A stretch of DNA of 11,978 nt from Chromera velia (lineage: Eukaryota > Sar > Chromeraceae). This document shows positions 7,928 to 11,978 of this stretch, in pieces. The position numbers and the translations under genes were made by a program. The notes under the pieces are model-generated. The model did not search any database. It saw only the letters and a program-made list of their open reading frames with translations, and was not told the DNA's origin. The stretch lies in contig JAHBMJ010001516.1 of NCBI GenBank assembly GCA_018398765.1, positions 99,182 through 111,159 of the forward strand, in the 5' to 3' direction. Position 1 is the first letter of the stretch. Each line of letters starts with the position of its first letter.

Positions 7928-8105
7928 TCAACACAACCATGCAGATAGATGGGTTGCCACAGCACAGCGACAGCAAAAGCGGAGAGGTGAGAAAGAAGAG
8001 GCAAGAGAAATTAAATATGCATACAGATTGCCCTTCCAGAGTCTAGTCTTCTTCTGCATTAGAGACTGATTTCCTTTCGGAAGAACGAAGGCCTCCTTCA
8101 ACACC

Positions 8106-8133
8106 CAGACAGACAGACAGACAGACAGACAGA
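8106..8133. repeat. (CAGA)7 microsatellite
   Basis: Seven perfect CAGA units, followed directly by the palindrome AAGCATGCTT at 8133-8142. Confidence 0.95.
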
Positions 8134-8142
8134 AGCATGCTT

Positions 8143-8948
8143 GAGAGGGAGAGGGAAATGCAAAGAGAGAGAGGAGACAGACAAAGAAAAAGGAGGCTGG
8201 TTTGAGGATCTACAAAGTGCCTTTCTCCTATTCCCCTGGTCACTCGATCGTTTTCTTTTCATGCATACGTCTCTTATTGAATTCATCTTTGCATTGGATT
8301 GTCTTCCTTCCCACTGCGACATCTTTACAACGTACGTTCACATCCTGTCGTCCTGTCGTCCTTCCTTGAACGGAGCAGACTTAACGAAGAAGATGATCGT
8401 GTACGTGCATGAGATGCGAGAAGACAGACGAGGGGGAGCGGAGATCCCATCAAGTAGGAACCGCAAATAGCGTTTTTCCTTTTTGACAAAATCATGGGCA
8501 CCTTTCACTTGGAATCACTTCAACACACAGTCATACAGCGTTTTGTTTCCATTCACCAGGCAATTAGAAACACGAACACACCCCCGTGGATTTACTTGAA
8601 TTGTGCTTACAAGGACTGACAAAAAAAGGAGTAGCGCACAAAAACAAGTGATCGATGCTCTTCTTCATGGGGACCTTCAGTGTAAGAGGAACAAAAAGAA
8701 AGACAAACTTCAAGAAGCACCGACACCGGAACCGACAAAGGGCTTTTCGACCAAAACTTTTCTGTTCTCCTTCTTATGTTAATTGTCTTTTGAGATCCCC
8801 TCAATTCTTTTCTGTGCAATACGGCCACTCCCGTCCCAATGCGCGCTTTCAAGTCTGTCAGTCCAGCAAGGTGCACCGTGAACGCCGCCTTCATTCCTGC
8901 GGGCCCTTCTGAAGACAGACGAGATGAATGCCTTGGACTGAAGCTGTC
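8143..8948. other. Intergenic; no gene supported
   Basis: Non-repetitive sequence with scattered open frames on both strands. A reverse frame spanning 8607-9617 is long (336 codons), but its central third is translated microsatellite and no conserved motif appears in the remainder. Small exons of an unrecognised gene could hide here, but nothing in the sequence supports one. Confidence 0.45.
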
Positions 8949-8950
8949 TC

Positions 8951-8963
8951 TCCCTCCCTCCCT

Positions 8964-9000
<37 letters not shown>
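8951..9000. repeat. (TCCC)5-(TC)15 microsatellite
   Basis: TCCC units (8951-8970) pass into fifteen TC units (8971-9000). The purine tract at 9086-9131 lies 86 bases downstream in the complementary sense, so the two could pair in part as an intrastrand hairpin. Confidence 0.95.
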
Positions 9001-9004
<4 letters not shown>

Positions 9005-9085
9005 CCCACACAGAAATGTGAAGAGAAGGGAAGCGGGTCGGGCATGGAATCAATTCAATCAAATGTGCCCCCCAGAGGAAAAAGC

Positions 9086-9087
9086 GA

Positions 9088-9119
<32 letters not shown>

Positions 9120-9131
9120 GAAAGAAAGAAG
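9086..9131. repeat. (GAAA)n microsatellite
   Basis: About eleven GAAA units with one short GAGAAA interruption near 9119. A mixed pyrimidine-rich tract (9158-9207) follows. Confidence 0.95.
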
Positions 9132-9207
9132 ATACAAGGGAGCTGACTCTCTCCTGAGATGTCTCTCCTTGTCTCTTCTCTTTTTTTCTTCTTTTCTTCT
9201 TTCTTCT

Positions 9208-10280
9208 GCGCCCTGCCGGTCCCCCCATTCATTGCAAGAGTTGGCGGTTGAGAAACGAAAAGAAAAGGACAGGGAACACACATCAGTGGAAACGTCGTTC
9301 AAATTTGTGTGTTGTTGAAATGAAGTCGAGAAAGAACCCGTCATCCAGCCATGCAGATCAACAACAAACAAACAAAAAGAAGTACTCACTGTACGTTGGA
9401 ACCTCATCTCTCTCAATTCACGATTATGTTCCAAAAGCTCAAAAAGTGGACATACGGAAATGATAAATGACTTGCGAAACAACAAAAGAGCGCACGTCCC
9501 TCCTCCCACCCTCCAATTTTCAATCCTGTTCCATGAAGCTGGAACTCTCCAGACGCACGTCAGTATTCCCCTCCCTCTCCCGCCCATTCTTTTATTTTTG
9601 TTCTCTTTCCACTGCATCTAAATGTTTCGCAAGCTAATGTATCAGAAAATAGTGGGCCTACTGAAGGACAGTGTAAGTTGAGCAGGTACTGGAATGCACG
9701 CGGGAAGGAAGGAAGGAAGGAAGCCGTTCCCCTGCCTGCCCCTGTCCAATGAAGTCGTAGAGGAGAGGGCAACTCTCTCTTCCATTTCTCCACGTCTGCC
9801 TGCCAACCAGCAACATCGTCCCTTCTTAATGTACCTGAAAAAAGGCAGAGGCCGAGGAGACACACAGACAAGACAAAGGGGACAGACAAGAGTCCCCCAG
9901 TCCCCTCTCTCTTATTTCCAAAGTCACATTTTCCCTCCCTTCCATATGATGTCCTTGATCCTTCTGCCAACGTACTTACTCCCTCTGACAAAAAGTGCGG
10001 GAAGCAAGTCAACTCCCTCCAGTCCGTTTGGCTCCTTCTCCTATTTCACGCATGGACTCTGACGTGTTGGGACTTTTTTTCAAAGTGAAGAAAGAATCGG
10101 GAGTACATTCCTGTGGTGTCCTTACTCCTTCATCTTCTGCAGTACTGGTTTCGATCTTCAGGGAGACAAGAACAGAAGGACAAAGAGAAAAAGAAGGACA
10201 TCTTTCTGTTTCCCCCCGTCATGCACTCTAGCTGCCCCCCTGTGGTGCTCTCTCCTTGCTGGCGGCCCTCTGAGAGGGAA
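9208..10280. other. Intergenic; no gene supported
   Basis: Includes a (GGAA)5 tract at 9703-9723 and many AGGA/CTCC-rich words. Open frames on both strands are biased toward Lys/Arg/Glu or Ser/Phe/Leu as expected from purine- or pyrimidine-rich DNA. None shows a domain, and no tRNA-like A/B boxes were found. Confidence 0.45.
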
Positions 10281-10303
10281 TTCCTCCTTCCTTCCTTCCT
10301 TTC
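10281..10303. repeat. TTCC-rich microsatellite
   Basis: Imperfect array of TTCC/CTTC units; same family as 4511-4534. Confidence 0.85.
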
Positions 10304-11814
10304 TGTTCAAATACCCCAACAGGGAACTGGACAAACAAAGGAGAAAAAGAAGAAGAGGAACAAGGAAGAAGACAGATGAGGATAAAAGAGGGGGAGCAGA
10401 GCTCCTTGGTCCTTCTTTTCCTCTTTCGCGTTTGTGTAAAGATGGCGAGCGCAAGTGGAATTAAAGGGAGAGGGAAACACAAGCACGCATGCAAACATAG
10501 AGGAACAAAGTAGCGGAAGAAGAAATTGCGTGCACTGACCTGTCCGTGCCAATTTTTGTGCAGGTAAAAGCGAACTAATATGGGGAAAGGAGGAGGATTG
10601 ACAGAGAGAGGGGGAACTGACGTCAAATAAGCAAATTGAAAGACATACCAGGAAGGAACAGTAGGTCGATCTGTTCAACTGACACATGCAGAGGCGAAAC
10701 ACCCACCCCCTGCAGGCACAATTCCCTTTCCTACCATTTACGCTCCTATCATCCAACGCACGCACACGCCGTCTGCATACAAGCTAGGAACCGCCACGGA
10801 AGCCATGAGAGAGTGTGCACCCAAAAACCGGACCAATCAATGCATTTGGAATCCAGTCGGCTCGATCCTTCGTTAGATTCCCCATCGATCAGAACAACGT
10901 TGCAGACGGCAGGCAGGCAGGGAAGGAGAGCAGAAAGAACACGATCGATCGAGGGAGGATGCACGCGCTCTCTCTCTCTCTGTCCGCATCCGTACATTGC
11001 ATGACGATGACTCGATCCAGTCTGTGCTTGGCGGGTGGCTAGTCACTGTCTGTCTTGTTGGAGAGATCGATGTCTGATTGACCCTCTTGAATCTCTCCAT
11101 CAATCAGACAGGCAGGTAGGCACAAGAATGCCTTCTTTTCTGTGCGAAAGAAGGTACGGAAAAGGAAGGAAAGTCGTCGGGAACAAAAAAGCAAGGAAGG
11201 AAGGAATGACAGGTTAGATCGGAACGGCCCAGGATTTCGTCTTCCTCAGGAAGCACACGTACGCAAACAAAGTCAACCCCCCATCTTCCCTGTCTACAGT
11301 TGAATCAAAGGAAGAGTCCGGAGAAGACCTTTCAATGAATCCCCTCAGCCGTCCATTACCGCTCCCCTCTCCTTCTTCCTTTCTTCCTTTCCGTCTGAGT
11401 CCGTCCACCCTCCTCTTCGTCCTCCCTTTCCTCTTCACGTACAAAGACTAACCTCCCACGCCCTTTTCCGACTTGAATGACAGATTCGGATCCCCTTCAG
11501 AATCTCAACTCACCCCTGCACTTCTTCACCCACCACCTGTCTCCATCTCCAACGGTGAGACTTAAAATGGAGAAACAAATAAACAGTCAAGAGAGGTGGC
11601 AAGGAAAGAAGGAAGACACGAAGGAAGAATCTTGGCGCCCGTCTACCCCAGTGCCACAACTCACCTCACATACTCCCTCCCCGACATAGGAGAGAGAGAA
11701 ATCAAAGGAAAGGAAATCCCTGCACGGGCCCGACCTTCCTTCCTCCCCCATACGTTTTCTTTCCTCAGCCACAGGCACTTTTCTCTGCTCCATCTCTCGC
11801 TAGGGTTCCCTTGT
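10304..11814. other. Intergenic; no gene supported
   Basis: Mixed purine-rich and pyrimidine-rich blocks with GAAGA, AGGAAGG and TCTC words (a TC run at 10968-10982). One proline/serine-rich open stretch at about 11452-11550 ends at a passable donor (AACG|GTGAGA at 11552), but no matching exons or acceptor are convincing. No structured RNA or promoter was recognised. Confidence 0.4.
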
Positions 11815-11884
11815 GTGAGTGAGTGAGTGAGTGAGTGAGTGAGTGAGTGAGGGAGTGAGTGAGTGAGTGAGTGAGTGAGTGAGT
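11815..11884. repeat. (GTGA)n tandem array, about 17 units
   Basis: Seventy bases of GTGA repeat with a single interrupting substitution (GGGA) at 11851-11854, passing into GTGTAT/GTGTGT words to about 11900. The window then ends in C-rich sequence. Short GAGT arrays also occur at 3328-3342 and 7829-7840. Confidence 0.95.
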
Positions 11885-11978
11885 GTGTATGTGTGTGTAT
11901 GCGAGTGTACTACTTCATCTGCGAGGAACCCAGTGCATCGATCCCCCGTTCCCACTGCCCTTGCCCCCCCCTCCCCCT

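Noticed and set aside
8607-9617. 336-codon reverse-strand open frame
   Set aside because: Its central part is translated TC/GAAA microsatellite (Arg-Glu and Phe-Leu-Ser runs) and the flanks show no conserved motif. Open length is explained by repeats lacking stop codons.
11452-11550. Pro/Ser-rich open stretch with a donor-like AACG|GTGAGA
   Set aside because: No convincing acceptor or neighbouring exon, and the bias fits the pyrimidine-rich base composition.
1-11978. tRNA, rRNA, snRNA and CRISPR array search by eye
   Set aside because: B-box-like words such as GGTTCG near 463 and 2064 lack a matching A box and cloverleaf. The tandem arrays have no spacers, so they are microsatellites and not CRISPR.
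1-11978. Transposase, reverse transcriptase, integrase or viral gene
   Set aside because: No catalytic motif or domain of these families was recognised in any frame, so the hairpin at 5275-5416 has no local mobility gene.

Overview
The window reads as nuclear DNA from a eukaryote with a repeat-rich, gene-sparse genome. It has one clear protein-coding gene, a pyrimidine-rich intron, many microsatellites and long stretches with no credible coding. There is no operon-like gene packing, Shine-Dalgarno context, tRNA, rRNA or CRISPR. The microsatellite load, GC-rich coding with an AT-rich island, and repeated TGCATGCA-type words would fit a protist such as an alveolate alga (chromerid-like). That placement is inference; no taxon-diagnostic gene is present.

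Layout. Bases 1-1180 are upstream sequence with no convincing gene; they hold a GC-rich palindrome (342-365) and an AT-rich possible promoter tract near 862-888. Bases 1181-3330 (+) carry a two-exon gene for a cohesin kleisin of the Rad21/Scc1/Rec8 family. Exon 1 is 1181-1745, the intron is best placed at 1746-2050, and exon 2 is 2051-3330, giving 614 residues. The N-terminal SMC3-binding domain lies wholly in exon 1 and the C-terminal SMC1-binding winged helix at the end of exon 2. A low-complexity acidic, Gly/Pro-rich linker joins them, as in known kleisins.

Bases 3331-5276 are non-coding with microsatellites, plus one possible short exon (about 4882-5015) ending at a good splice donor. Bases 5275-5416 hold the most striking non-coding structure: a near-perfect inverted repeat with 56-bp arms and a 26-base GC-rich spacer, on the edge of an AT-rich island (about 5415-6500) with its own 12-bp tandem repeats. 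Bases 6500-11978 are dominated by purine/pyrimidine microsatellites, including 102 uninterrupted purines (6746-6847) and a GTGA array (11815-11884). Long open frames there are simple-repeat artefacts.

Only one gene is recognised, so there is no multi-gene system to describe. The items most worth following up are the long hairpin, an 18-bp duplication at the two ends of the kleisin intron, a candidate separase site, and the excess of GCATGC words.
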